Positions 50,266 through 59,354 of a stretch of 64,000 nt of DNA are shown one piece after another. The position numbers were made by a program, and so were the translations under genes. The DNA comes from Pelagicoccus sp. SDUM812002 (GTDB lineage: Bacteria; Verrucomicrobiota; Verrucomicrobiia; Opitutales; Opitutaceae). The stretch covers positions 62,001 to 126,000 of the forward strand of contig NZ_JARXHX010000004.1 of the NCBI RefSeq assembly GCF_031127835.1, written 5' to 3'. The notes beneath the pieces are model-generated. The model saw nothing but the letters and a program-made list of their open reading frames with translations. It searched no databases and was not told the origin of the DNA. Position 1 is the first letter of the stretch. Every line of letters starts with the position of its first letter.

Positions 50266-52827
50266 ATGACTAAGAAGACGCCAACACTCAGATCCATCGT
50301 TCGCTTGTGCAGTCTCGGTATTGCTTTGGCGCTTGCCGCAGGCGCTTACGGGCAAGACGACACGGAGACGAAAATTCGACTCATGACGGAGGCTCTACAG
50401 GCTCGCGATTCAGGTAACCTAAGCCTTGCGAAGGCTAAGTTAGAAGAGCTCGTCGAGATCGCTCCCAACGACGCTTCGGTAAAGCGAATCCTTGGCAGTG
50501 TCGAGCGATTGATTGAAAACCAAGGTTCCAGCTCTACCGCGAACTCCTCCTCGCCTGAAGATCGAAATGCAGCCTTGCAGCGCGAAGCAGAGTACTTGGC
50601 CAGTCTCGAGACCGAACGTATCGAAAAATCGATGCAAAGCTCTCGAGAAATGCGCGAGGTGGCACGCCGGCAGGCTAATCGCGGCGAATACGACTCAGCT
50701 TTGAGGACCATTTCGCGAGCCATTTCGGGGATCGAACCGAATCCGATGACTCAAGTTTTGATTGAAGAGTTGAAGCGGGACGAAAGAGAGTTTCTTCGCC
50801 AAAAGTCCCAATATTCGGCGACCACTTCGAACGGATCTCCCAGTTCCATCTCTGTTCACGAGGCGAGCCCGGACTTCGTAAAGCTCCAGCAGCAGATCGA
50901 GGTCCTGAACCTGCGTGGTCGCAGCCAGTTCTTTGCTGGCGATATCGAAGGAGCGGAAGCGACTTTCAAGCAGATCGAAGCCTTGGATCCGAATAATGAC
51001 GCGGCAAAGAATTTCCTGATACGCATCGCACGCGAACGTCAGGAAATGGGTTACCTCAACAAGCTTAAGACTCGCGAACAGCTGCTGCAGGAGGTGTCGA
51101 ACGCTTGGCAACGTCCCAGCATCTACGAGGAGCGTCCAGGTATCGAAGTGGTGGATACCGTGACTCTTCCTCTTACTGAGAAACTGAATCGCATCATTAT
51201 CCCCAGCGTAAATTTCACTGAAGTAGAGCTCGGTAAAGTGGTTAACACATTGAGTGCCATTTCTGAGCAATTCGATAGCACGGGACTTGGCATCAAAGGT
51301 GTGAATCTTGTCTTGATCGATCCAGAGCGAGCTAACCCTACGGTCAACATTACACTGAGGAATCTTTCTCTGAAGCGTATTCTAGATTTTATTGTCGACT
51401 CGGTGGGTTTCCAATACGAAGTCGAGGCCGACGCTGTAGTCGTTCGCCCGGGTGGTGAGCGTACGAATCTGGATACAGAGTTCTTTCCCATTTCCCGTTC
51501 CACGGTCATCCGCATGACTGGAGGCAGTTCCGGTGCCGGTAGCGGCGGTGTTTTCAACGATCCGTTTTTCACGGACTCGGGGGATCGCGTACGAGAGCAA
51601 GGAGTAGCTAACGACGCTCAAACCATTCGCGGATTCCTTCAGCAGGCAGGTGTCGACTTCGTCGGAGTGGAGGGCAGTACGCTCGCGTACGATGGCTCGG
51701 CCATGATCGTTACCCAGACGCGACGTAACCTCGAGCGGATTCGCAATCTGTTAAACCGTTACACGGACGTGAAACAGGTCGAGATAGAAGCTAAGTTCCT
51801 GGAGATCCAAGAAGGAGCCTTGGAAGAACTCGGTTTCGACTGGGTGGTGGATGAACGTGGAGCACAGACGGATCCGGCCTTTGAAACTGGAGAAGTCTAC
51901 CGATCTTCGTTGCGCACGCTAGCCTCGGCGGCTGCTCCTGGTACTAACTCGAATCAAATAACGATTACATCGGTCAATCCACAAACTGGACAGGTCGAAG
52001 GGATAGTTGATGACATATCTCCTCCTAGTTTGCCGGGTACGAAATTGCTCGGAGCGGGCTCGGTCCCATTTACCAATGTGATCGGCAGTATCGATGGAGT
52101 GAATCTGAATGTTGCTATCCGTGCACTTTCGCAGAAGTCGGGTTCCGATTTGCTGAGTGCTCCAAAGGTGACTGTGCTTTCCGGAAACCAGGCAAAGATC
52201 AACGTGAGCCAAGAGTTTCGTTATCCGACACGGTACTCGGATACGGAGAGCGATGTCGGTAGCACACGAGGTGATTCTGGAAGTGCGGGCGTTACAATCA
52301 CACCAGGTACGCCGGAAGACTTCGAAACACGCAACGTGGGCGTCGAACTTTTCGTAACTCCTATTGTTGAAGAGGACGACTATAGCATCACTCTCGACCT
52401 CAATCCGCGCGTGACTGAATTCGAAGGTTTTGTGGAGTATGGTGGCCCGAGCATAGCGATATCTGGTGGCACCACGGTCAAGACTCCCTCGGGTTTCTAT
52501 CAGCCGATATTTGCTGTTCGCGAGGTTGAGACCAAAGTGACGATCTGGGATGGCGCGACAGTTGTTATGGGAGGTATGACCCGTGAGGATGTCGTGACTG
52601 TAAGCGACAAAATCCCGTTCCTTGGTGACATCCCCTTCGTGGGTCGTCTCTTCCGCTCGGAAGGTGAGAGCTCGGCCAAACGCAATTTGCTCATCTTCGT
52701 GACCGCTAATATGGTGAGCCCAGGCGGTTCGCCCAAGCGTCAGACGCTTCGCGGGGTACAGCCAGGTTCGCTATTCCAGAATCCGACGATCGTGACACCT
52801 GGAGGGAGCGAGTCTCGCAGCCAGTAA
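50266..52827 (+). CDS. Amuc_1098-like type IV pilus secretin
   Basis: An 853-residue outer-membrane secretin of the PilQ/GspD type. Signal peptide about 1-29 (GAYGQ). TPR-like helical repeats (about 30-290; RDSGNLSLAKAKLEELVEIA, FFAGDIEGAEATFKQIEAL) precede STN/N-domain regions (about 310-530; VEIEAKFLEIQEGALEELGF) and the secretin domain (about 600-815). Typical C-terminal marks are LLSAPKVTVLSGNQAKINV, the Gly-rich gate (GVTITPGTP), GATVVMGGMTREDV and VPFVGRLFRSEGESSAKRNL. It forms the exit pore for the pilus. The long TPR N-terminus may bind the wall or a pilotin partner. It ends the operon with a strong terminator. Confidence 0.93.
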   Translation: MTKKTPTLRSIVRLCSLGIALALAAGAYGQDDTETKIRLMTEALQARDSGNLSLAKAKLEELVEIAPNDASVKRILGSVERLIENQGSSSTANSSSPEDRNAALQREAEYLASLETERIEKSMQSSREMREVARRQANRGEYDSALRTISRAISGIEPNPMTQVLIEELKRDEREFLRQKSQYSATTSNGSPSSISVHEASPDFVKLQQQIEVLNLRGRSQFFAGDIEGAEATFKQIEALDPNNDAAKNFLIRIARERQEMGYLNKLKTREQLLQEVSNAWQRPSIYEERPGIEVVDTVTLPLTEKLNRIIIPSVNFTEVELGKVVNTLSAISEQFDSTGLGIKGVNLVLIDPERANPTVNITLRNLSLKRILDFIVDSVGFQYEVEADAVVVRPGGERTNLDTEFFPISRSTVIRMTGGSSGAGSGGVFNDPFFTDSGDRVREQGVANDAQTIRGFLQQAGVDFVGVEGSTLAYDGSAMIVTQTRRNLERIRNLLNRYTDVKQVEIEAKFLEIQEGALEELGFDWVVDERGAQTDPAFETGEVYRSSLRTLASAAAPGTNSNQITITSVNPQTGQVEGIVDDISPPSLPGTKLLGAGSVPFTNVIGSIDGVNLNVAIRALSQKSGSDLLSAPKVTVLSGNQAKINVSQEFRYPTRYSDTESDVGSTRGDSGSAGVTITPGTPEDFETRNVGVELFVTPIVEEDDYSITLDLNPRVTEFEGFVEYGGPSIAISGGTTVKTPSGFYQPIFAVREVETKVTIWDGATVVMGGMTREDVVTVSDKIPFLGDIPFVGRLFRSEGESSAKRNLLIFVTANMVSPGGSPKRQTLRGVQPGSLFQNPTIVTPGGSESRSQ

Positions 52828-52851
52828 GCCGAAGCTTATTCTTTGAAAGTA

Positions 52852-52886
52852 AAAGGCACATCCGATTTTCGGATGTGCCTTTTTTG
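52852..52886 (+). terminator. rho-independent terminator of the pilus operon
   Basis: A perfect 12-bp stem AGGCACATCCGA / TCGGATGTGCCT with a TTTT loop, flanked by AAA and followed by TTTTTTGTTTT. Located 25 bp after the secretin stop codon. The A-tract on the other side lets it work in both directions, which fits the convergent gene beyond. Confidence 0.92.
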
Positions 52887-52944
52887 TTTTCCAAAATTGG
52901 GTGGGATGGAGGGGCCGCTTGACGAGAATGCTCCCTCCAGCTTT

Positions 52945-54423
52945 TCAGTTCAGAGGCTCGTTTCCAATCAAGTTTGATTTGGCTTCGATACGGTCGATTT
53001 CCTCTGCTTCGAAGTCTTCGCCGCCAATCGGGTAGGCGAAGCTGAAGTGAAGCTCTTGCTCGCCAGGACGGTCGATTTCGATTTGGCCACCGAGTTGGTC
53101 AGCGAGGCGGTTTGCATTGTCAACGCACGCCGGGTCGCTAAAAACGAGGTCACCTTCGCACGCTACGTCGAAAATCAAGTGCTCGGTAGTAAGTTCTATT
53201 CCAAGCGTAATTTCTCCTTCCTCCACCGAGTTGACCGCAGCTTTTGTGAGATCGCGCATGAGAGAAATCAGAGTTTCATCTTCGATTTCGATTCCGAGGT
53301 CGGCGTCGACCGTGTAGCAAATGTGTGCATCTGGGGCGATCGGGGAAAATTCTCCGATGATCCGCTGGAGAACGGCTTCGACGGCGAATGGGTTCTCTTT
53401 GGTTTTCTTAACGGTGTTTGCTTCCGCTTCTTTTTGGACGGCGAGGCCGATTTCGCGATGTTGGCTCTCGAAGGTCTCTTCTATTTCCTCGTCCAAATCG
53501 ATTGTTTCGATTTCGGCTTCCACCTCGGTTTTTGCATCCTTCATTTCCGACGGAGACTCAGCTTTTAATGGAGCAGGTGAGTCGAATTTCATGTCAGCTG
53601 GTTGGCGATCTAGAATAGCTTGCAGCGTCGAGAGCTGCTTCTCGGCTTGGCGTTGGATTTGTTCGATCTGAATGGCGATAGTGGAGATCGGGGTGTTGTT
53701 GCAGTTGTCGCGCAGTCCGCTGGAAATCTCGTTAATGAGAGATGCGGGTTCTTTGAGCTCCTGCACGAACGAGGGAAGCCAAAGTGATTTTAGCGATGAA
53801 GCTTCCACGGCGCGCTCCATCTGGCTGTAGATTTCTTCGGTGCGTTTTTCGACCTCGGCTCCGATCTTACTCTTGCGCTCGCTCTCGAGGGTTAATTCCA
53901 GGGCCGTTTTCGACGCTTTGAGCGTCTCGCATTCCAAACGAAGTTCCGACGCCGCTTTCACGGCTTCCTTGTTCTCGGTGCTGATTGTCTGGATTTTAAA
54001 TTGGGCGGACTCCAATTGGGATTTTAGTTCACGTACTTCACCTTCGAGATCTCCAGCTTGCCGCTCGGCCTCGCGGGCTTTTAGGTTATTTGTTTCGATG
54101 GCGTGTTTTATAGTGTCCTCTTCCTTGGAACTACTGCGAGTCTTGAAGGCAAAGCCTTGCTCGCAGAGAGTGGCGTTAGTAGCCAGCTTCTGGAACGGAC
54201 GGGCGATTCTCTTGACCGACATTGAGTAAACGAGGCCGTGGATGCCAGCGATCAAAACGCCAACGAGAACCCACAAGCTCAGCTGTCCGGACAGTCCCAG
54301 GCTGGAGCTCAAGCTATCGCGAGTGGTTGCTAAAGCTGGTAGGGCCATGAAGAGAAGCCCGGAAGCGGTTGCCGTCGTTGCAATGGCGGAATGGAAGGAA
54401 AGGGTAGATTTTAAGTCTCTCAT
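52945..54423 (-). CDS. Histidine-kinase-like membrane protein lacking the phosphoacceptor His (pseudokinase)
   Basis: A 492-residue protein with two N-terminal membrane segments (about 15-33 and 48-68), a HAMP-like connector, a long coiled coil (about 105-215) and a kinase-like C-terminus. The H-box position reads FVQELKEPASLI; Gln221 stands where His is expected. The ATPase-like region (about 345-465) keeps the helix ANRLADQLGGQIEID and the last strands, but the N-box is DLTKAAVNSV, G1 is DVACEGDLVF, and a clear ATP lid is missing. An acidic linker (298-325) is unusual. The overall layout is that of a sensor kinase, but catalysis looks lost; it may be a scaffold or inhibitor. Convergent with the pilus operon. 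Confidence 0.8.
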   Translation of the reverse strand: MRDLKSTLSFHSAIATTATASGLLFMALPALATTRDSLSSSLGLSGQLSLWVLVGVLIAGIHGLVYSMSVKRIARPFQKLATNATLCEQGFAFKTRSSSKEEDTIKHAIETNNLKAREAERQAGDLEGEVRELKSQLESAQFKIQTISTENKEAVKAASELRLECETLKASKTALELTLESERKSKIGAEVEKRTEEIYSQMERAVEASSLKSLWLPSFVQELKEPASLINEISSGLRDNCNNTPISTIAIQIEQIQRQAEKQLSTLQAILDRQPADMKFDSPAPLKAESPSEMKDAKTEVEAEIETIDLDEEIEETFESQHREIGLAVQKEAEANTVKKTKENPFAVEAVLQRIIGEFSPIAPDAHICYTVDADLGIEIEDETLISLMRDLTKAAVNSVEEGEITLGIELTTEHLIFDVACEGDLVFSDPACVDNANRLADQLGGQIEIDRPGEQELHFSFAYPIGGEDFEAEEIDRIEAKSNLIGNEPLN

Positions 54424-54589
54424 AGGCGGTTCTTGTTATGAGGGCCTGTTCCCCCCGTTTGTTCATCGTCCCCCGATAACCTAACTGGATTTTTGAGACA
54501 AAATTAGGCGTGGGTAATATCCTTCATCCTCTCTTAGAGAAGAGGCTCTTTGGGTTTGATTTGGAGGGGGGACTGGCATTCGCTGCGAC

Positions 54590-55480
54590 ATGGCGAAATA
54601 CCTCTTGATTGATGGCTTCAACATGGCGTTCCGCGCTTTTTACGCGGTGAAGGAATTGCGTCGGTCTGACGGTTTCCCGACCAATGCTCTGTATGGTTGG
54701 GTACGTTCGATGTGGAAACTCATGGACGATCAGAAAGCTGACTACGTAACGGTATTTTTCGATCTCGGCGGAGCCCAGGAGAAACTGGACCTTCTGCCGG
54801 ATTACAAAGCGAATCGGGGTGAGGCGCCGGAGGAGTTCGAGAAACAAATCCCTATCATCAAACAACTCACGCGTGCGATGGGTTTCGGGCTGGTCGAACT
54901 AAATGGAGTGGAGTCCGACGATTTGTTAGCTGCTTACGCGACGCGACTCGTGACGAAGGAACCTCACTCGCAGGTGCAAATCGTAAGCGCCGACAAGGAC
55001 TTCGCTCAAACCGTAACGGAGAGTATTCACCTCCTGCTACCCCCTCCTACGGCCAATCCTCGACTTGGCTGGCGCGAGCTTGACCCAGCGGGGGTCGAGG
55101 AAAAATGGGGGCTGCCACCATCCAAGATGGTGGACTACCTGTCTTTGATTGGAGACACCTCGGATAATATCCCAGGCGTGCCAGGCTGTGGCCCCAAAAC
55201 GGCGGTGAAGTGGTTAATCGAATACGGTGATATCGATGGTGTCATCGCGAATGTGTCAGAAATCAAGCCCCCTCGTTTCCGTGAGCTTTTGCCAACTTTG
55301 AAGGATCGGATGGACCTGAACCGTAAGATTATCGGCTTCAACCTAACTCACCATGATGGAGAGGAACTGGATACGGGCACTCTTGATGTGGACGCTCTTT
55401 GCAGGATCCTCGAAGAGATGGAAATGAAAAGCCATCACGCGGAAGCTTTGAAGCGCTACTCTCAGGGTGAGCTCTTTTAA
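54590..55480 (+). CDS. 5'-3' exonuclease (PolA N-terminal-like)
   Basis: A 296-residue free-standing 5'-3' exonuclease of the FEN/PIN type. Acidic metal ligands are in YLLIDGFNMAFRAFYAV, VFFDLGGAQEKLDLL (with DYKANR), GVESDDLLAAYA and VSADKDFAQ. The H3TH DNA-binding motif is DTSDNIPGVPGCGPKTAVKW. It equals the first domain of DNA polymerase I, here without polymerase. Such stand-alone proteins act in RNA primer or flap removal. A single-gene unit between two minus-strand groups. Confidence 0.92.
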   Translation: MAKYLLIDGFNMAFRAFYAVKELRRSDGFPTNALYGWVRSMWKLMDDQKADYVTVFFDLGGAQEKLDLLPDYKANRGEAPEEFEKQIPIIKQLTRAMGFGLVELNGVESDDLLAAYATRLVTKEPHSQVQIVSADKDFAQTVTESIHLLLPPPTANPRLGWRELDPAGVEEKWGLPPSKMVDYLSLIGDTSDNIPGVPGCGPKTAVKWLIEYGDIDGVIANVSEIKPPRFRELLPTLKDRMDLNRKIIGFNLTHHDGEELDTGTLDVDALCRILEEMEMKSHHAEALKRYSQGELF

Positions 55481-55504
55481 GGACGTTTGGAAGCTTGATG
55501 TCCG

Positions 55505-56284
55505 TTATTGGAAAGCTGCTGCCGGGCCAGTGCCAGGCGCGTAGCTCGCGAGGAATTGGGACATTTCATCGACTGTGGCCTTGGCGGTGAGGACGAAGAG
55601 ATAGTCTTGGTCTTTCCATTTGCTTACTGTCCAGCCGTTTCCTTTTTGCGCGTATCCAATATTCTCGGACGCTTCGAACTCTGGGAAATCGTCTTTCATG
55701 CCGATGAAAAGATGGTAGACGGTGTCGGCGTCGAAGCACATCAACGCCACCTTTTCTTGAGACCAGTCTAGGGGACGACAGCCAATGCCTTCCAGGGCCA
55801 GAAGCTTAGGTGGAAGCTGTGACGGGAGCTCGAAGCCGTTGTCGACTAGCCATGTCTGAAGCTTGCTGGTATCGCGGTCGAAGTAAGAGAGGCGTGGCCC
55901 GTCAACCGAGTAGTTGTAAGCGCGTTCGGCAAGTGGCCCGGTGTAGTCGTCGCTTCGGTCTATTCCGTATTCGAAAAAAACGTACGAGCAGAGGACAAAA
56001 GCGGCCGCTATAGAGAACCATTTGCGCGCCACGGCGAAGCGGATGCGCTTCCGTTCTCTCTCAGCCAAGGTCATTTTCAAGGCTGAGTGGAGGTCAGGCG
56101 GGACTTCGAAGCTTCGCATTGAACGGCTGTGGATACGGTCCGTTTTCTTTTCGGATTCCCACCACGCTGCAAGTTCCTTATCCGACTCGGCAAGACTTTT
56201 TGCTGCGTCAAATCGCTCGTCGTTTGCGGGTTCGCCTCCGAGGGTATAGCTGCTGAGAATTAGTTTTGCTTCCTGCTTATCCAT
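55505..56284 (-). CDS. Anti-sigma factor-like membrane protein
   Basis: A 259-residue bitopic protein. The cytoplasmic N-terminus (about 1-85) is short and helical (MDKQEAKLILSSYTLGGEPA), with no HxxxCxxC zinc anti-sigma motif. One membrane helix follows (about 88-106; WFSIAAAFVLCSYVFFEYG), then a periplasmic domain (107-259) with the pieces LPPKLLALEGIGCRPLDWSQ and YLFVLTAKATVDEMSQFL. The start overlaps the end of the sigma factor gene by 8 bp, so the pair is made together. It likely holds the ECF sigma factor until an outside signal arrives. The periplasmic part resembles DUF3379/DUF-type anti-sigma C-termini in character only. Confidence 0.78.
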   Translation of the reverse strand: MDKQEAKLILSSYTLGGEPANDERFDAAKSLAESDKELAAWWESEKKTDRIHSRSMRSFEVPPDLHSALKMTLAERERKRIRFAVARKWFSIAAAFVLCSYVFFEYGIDRSDDYTGPLAERAYNYSVDGPRLSYFDRDTSKLQTWLVDNGFELPSQLPPKLLALEGIGCRPLDWSQEKVALMCFDADTVYHLFIGMKDDFPEFEASENIGYAQKGNGWTVSKWKDQDYLFVLTAKATVDEMSQFLASYAPGTGPAAAFQ

Positions 56285-56819
56285 TAAAAGTCTTTCTCTT
56301 TTCGTCTGAGAAGGAGACGATTGTTTCTGTTGTTTTGGGCTTGGTGAGCTGGGCGCGAAGCATTTCCTTCCCTCGCGCTAGCCGGGACATCACCGTGCCG
56401 ATTGGGATTTCGAGAATGCTGGCGATTTCTTTGTAGGAGTAGGATTCTAGATAGTAGAGGGATACGACTTGGCGGTAGCCGTCTTTCAATTCCAACAGGC
56501 TCTCCATGACGTCGCGGGCCTCGGTCGCTTTAACTTGGTCGGCAGGCCCGTTATCAACTTTCTCGACGGGTGCGGCTTCTTCCCAAGAATCGAATCGAGA
56601 GCCGCGTTTTGCCACTCTTAGAAACTCGCGATAAAGAGTGGTGTATAGCCACGACTTGATCGCTGCGGTGGACCGGATCGAAGAGCGCTTTTTTGCGAGG
56701 CGAAGGAATGCTTCTTGCGTAAGGTCCCAGGCATCGTCGCTCGAGCGAGTTAGGCTCATGGCGAAGCGGTAAAGATTTTGATAGTGGTCGTCGACGACCG
56801 TTTGGAGTTCAGGCGGCAT
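56277..56819 (-). CDS. ECF sigma factor (RNA polymerase sigma-70 family)
   Basis: A 180-residue ECF-type sigma factor with regions sigma2 (about 10-80; LYRFAMSLTRSSDDAWDLTQ, EAFLRLAKK) and sigma4 (about 100-160; YRQVVSLYYLESYSYKEIAS, IPIGTVMSRLARGKEMLR). A ser/acid-rich spacer links the two. It is co-encoded with the membrane anti-sigma factor, giving a signal-responsive transcription unit. I cannot identify a matching -35/-10 promoter ahead of it, so autoregulation is not shown. Confidence 0.92.
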   Translation of the reverse strand: MPPELQTVVDDHYQNLYRFAMSLTRSSDDAWDLTQEAFLRLAKKRSSIRSTAAIKSWLYTTLYREFLRVAKRGSRFDSWEEAAPVEKVDNGPADQVKATEARDVMESLLELKDGYRQVVSLYYLESYSYKEIASILEIPIGTVMSRLARGKEMLRAQLTKPKTTETIVSFSDEKRKTFNG

Positions 56820-56982
56820 CGTGTAAGTGCTTTGAAGACGGGAGAGTTGTTCCTTTGCCGACTAGTGAGCTTTTCAGAGGTTGTTTTATTCCCGAAAAAA
56901 GGCGAGCGCCCAAAGTTCTTTGTCCAATCCTGCTTTTTATTCGATTGAACAGGGGAAGGCTGTTGCTATCAGGCTTTTGCAG

Positions 56983-58569
56983 ATGAGTAAGCCGCAGATT
57001 CAAACCGTAGACATTGTGCTCCCGCTGGAACAGTCGGAGGACGTCGAGATCTGGAAGAAGAAGGCTGCTCGGAAGCTCAAGATTCATCCAAAGTCAATCG
57101 AGGACATTCGTCTTCGAAAGCACTCAATCGACGCCCGCAAGGCTCCCGTGAAGATCCAGTTGCGGCTCGAAATCTCAGTTTCGGGTCCTCTCCCGGAAGA
57201 TCCTGTTCTGGAACCTAGCTACGCGAAGCTGGGCGAAAACGTTCGCAGGTTAGTGATTGTCGGAAGTGGACCCGCGGGTATGTTTGCTGCCCTGCGCGCA
57301 ATCGAGCTCGGCTGGAGGCCTGTCCTGCTGGAGCGAGGGAAGGATGCGATCAAACGTCGCTTTGACCTGGCTCCAATCATGCGTGAAGGCCGCGTTGTAG
57401 AGGACTCCAACTACTGCTTCGGCGAAGGCGGGGCGGGAACGTTCTCAGACGGCAAGCTTTACACGCGAGCGACCAAGCGAGGACCAGTTCGTTTCGTATA
57501 CGAAACTCTGGTGGCCCACGGGGCTCCGCATCGCATTTTGACAGATGCCCATCCTCACATCGGGTCGAACCTATTGCCGAACGTCGTGCGGGCGATGCGA
57601 GAGTCGATTTTAGCTGCGGGTGGCGAGGTTTATTTCGACACGCGGGTCACGCGATTTCTGCGTTCAGCGGATGGAAAGCTAGTTGGAGTGGGCTCGCGAG
57701 ATGGGCGCGAATTTCAAGGAGAAGGCGTGGTCCTCGCGACAGGTCACAGCGCCCGAGATATTTATCGGCTTTTACACAGCGAGAATATTCGCCTTGAGCA
57801 GAAGCCGTTTGCTGTGGGTGTGCGTATCGAGCACCCCCAATCTCTAATAGACAGTATCCAATACCACTACGATCGTGGAACGGAGCGTCCGAGGATATTG
57901 CCGGCGGCCAAGTATCGTCTCGCCACTAAAATCAAAGAGCGTGGCGTGCATTCGTTTTGCATGTGTCCGGGTGGATTCATCGTGCCTGCGGCCACGGAGA
58001 ACGATGAAGTGGTGGTCAATGGCATGTCCTTGGCTCGCCGCGATTCTCCTTTTGCGAACTCAGGCTTGGTGGTCACCGTGGAGCCCGAGGATACGCAGCA
58101 ATTCGAGGCGGAGCATGGAATTTTAGCCGGACTGGCATTCCAAAAGGAATTGGAAATTTTGGCATCGAGGTCGGGAGGTGGTGCGCAGAAGGCTCCAGCG
58201 CAGAGAGTGACCGACTTTTTAAAAGGGAAGATTTCCTCCAGCTTGCCGAAGTCGAGCTACTTTCCGGGGCTAACAAGTTGCCCCCTGCAGGAACTAATGC
58301 CGGGTTTCATCGCATGGCGTATGAAAGAGGGGCTCGAGCAATTCGGAGCCTCAATGAAAGGATACCTTACAGAGGAGTCTTGCTTGATCGGGTTCGAAAC
58401 GAGAACAAGCTCGCCAGTACGTATCCCGCGAGATGATGAAAGCTTGCAGCATCCAGAGGTGCCGGGACTTTATCCTTGCGGGGAAGGCGCAGGTTTCGCG
58501 GGTGGAATCGTGTCCGCGGCTCTCGATGGAGTGAAATGTGCAGAGGCGGCTTGCTCGGTTTCTCGGTAG
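56983..58569 (+). CDS. NAD(P)/FAD-dependent oxidoreductase (COG2509-like)
   Basis: A 528-residue flavoprotein. An N-terminal alpha/beta part (about 1-85; IWKKKAARKLKIHPKSIEDI) precedes the FAD Rossmann motif VIVGSGPAGMFAALRAIELG at about 92-111. Further family marks are SNYCFGEGGAGTFSDGKLYT, ATGHSARDIY and PCGEGAGFAGGIVSAALDG at the end. It is the uncharacterised FAD-dependent dehydrogenase group COG2509. The start at 56983 (MSKPQIQTVD) is preferred over one 102 bp upstream because the extension does not resemble the family. It is followed 15 bp later by a pseudouridine synthase. Confidence 0.88.
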   Translation: MSKPQIQTVDIVLPLEQSEDVEIWKKKAARKLKIHPKSIEDIRLRKHSIDARKAPVKIQLRLEISVSGPLPEDPVLEPSYAKLGENVRRLVIVGSGPAGMFAALRAIELGWRPVLLERGKDAIKRRFDLAPIMREGRVVEDSNYCFGEGGAGTFSDGKLYTRATKRGPVRFVYETLVAHGAPHRILTDAHPHIGSNLLPNVVRAMRESILAAGGEVYFDTRVTRFLRSADGKLVGVGSRDGREFQGEGVVLATGHSARDIYRLLHSENIRLEQKPFAVGVRIEHPQSLIDSIQYHYDRGTERPRILPAAKYRLATKIKERGVHSFCMCPGGFIVPAATENDEVVVNGMSLARRDSPFANSGLVVTVEPEDTQQFEAEHGILAGLAFQKELEILASRSGGGAQKAPAQRVTDFLKGKISSSLPKSSYFPGLTSCPLQELMPGFIAWRMKEGLEQFGASMKGYLTEESCLIGFETRTSSPVRIPRDDESLQHPEVPGLYPCGEGAGFAGGIVSAALDGVKCAEAACSVSR

Positions 58570-58584
58570 TTAGGGATAGGCTTG

Positions 58585-59319
58585 ATGGACTTTGCGACGA
58601 TTGCAAAACGGCTGCCGTGGGCGAGGGGAGTGACGCTGCTTTCTTGTGACGCAAACGGTTTGTTGGCAGTCGAAAAGGCTTCGGGAGTACTTTCGCATCC
58701 GAATAAGAAAGCGGACCAGGCGAAGGCTCTTGTGAATGCTGTTTATGACGAAAAGCGGCAGGCCTACCAAATTTTGGATACAGAAAGGGAAGTGCGCACC
58801 GAACTCTTCTTGCTGAATCGCCTCGACTCCGCGACTTCGGGCATCGTGCTGCTCTCGCTTGCGGAGACGACCGCGACCGCGGTGTTAAAAGCCTTCGAGT
58901 CTAAAAAGGTTAAGAAGACCTACCAAGCGCTGGTGTTCGGCTCGCCACGCAGCGGTCCTCCTTTGTGGAAGGATCGAATTTCTGTAAAGAAAGCCCAAGG
59001 CGGTTTGCGCGCGTCCACGGGAGGTGGCTTGAGCGCGGAAACGAAGCTGGTCAAGGTTGAGCCTGTTCCGGGGATGCCTCCTATGTGTCGGTTGACGTTG
59101 ATGCCCGTTACGGGTCGTACCCATCAGCTGCGTATCCAAACCTCGAAACGGCATATTCCTATTGTGGGAGATCGCACTTATGGCGACTTTCAGAAAAACA
59201 AGCTGGTCACGAAAAAGGGGCTGAAAAGGCTGTGCCTCCATTGCGTGGGAACGGAACTCGAGTATCGTCTCGGAGAACGTTTTGTACGGTTTAAAGCTTC
59301 CTCGAAAGCGCCCTTTTAG
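58585..59319 (+). CDS. RluA-family pseudouridine synthase
   Basis: A 244-residue RluA-type RNA pseudouridine synthase. Catalytic motif LLNRLDSATSGIVLLSLAE (Asp in RLD), followed by VKKTYQALVFG, the block RLTLMPVTGRTHQLRIQTSK and GDRTYGD. There is no N-terminal S4 domain. The ATG at 58585 is taken; a TTG precedes it by one codon. It modifies uridines in rRNA or tRNA; the target is not readable. It probably shares a transcript with the upstream oxidoreductase. Confidence 0.92.
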   Translation: MDFATIAKRLPWARGVTLLSCDANGLLAVEKASGVLSHPNKKADQAKALVNAVYDEKRQAYQILDTEREVRTELFLLNRLDSATSGIVLLSLAETTATAVLKAFESKKVKKTYQALVFGSPRSGPPLWKDRISVKKAQGGLRASTGGGLSAETKLVKVEPVPGMPPMCRLTLMPVTGRTHQLRIQTSKRHIPIVGDRTYGDFQKNKLVTKKGLKRLCLHCVGTELEYRLGERFVRFKASSKAPF

Positions 59320-59354
59320 TGTGCTCCCTTCCAAGGGCTTCATCCTTCAAACAA

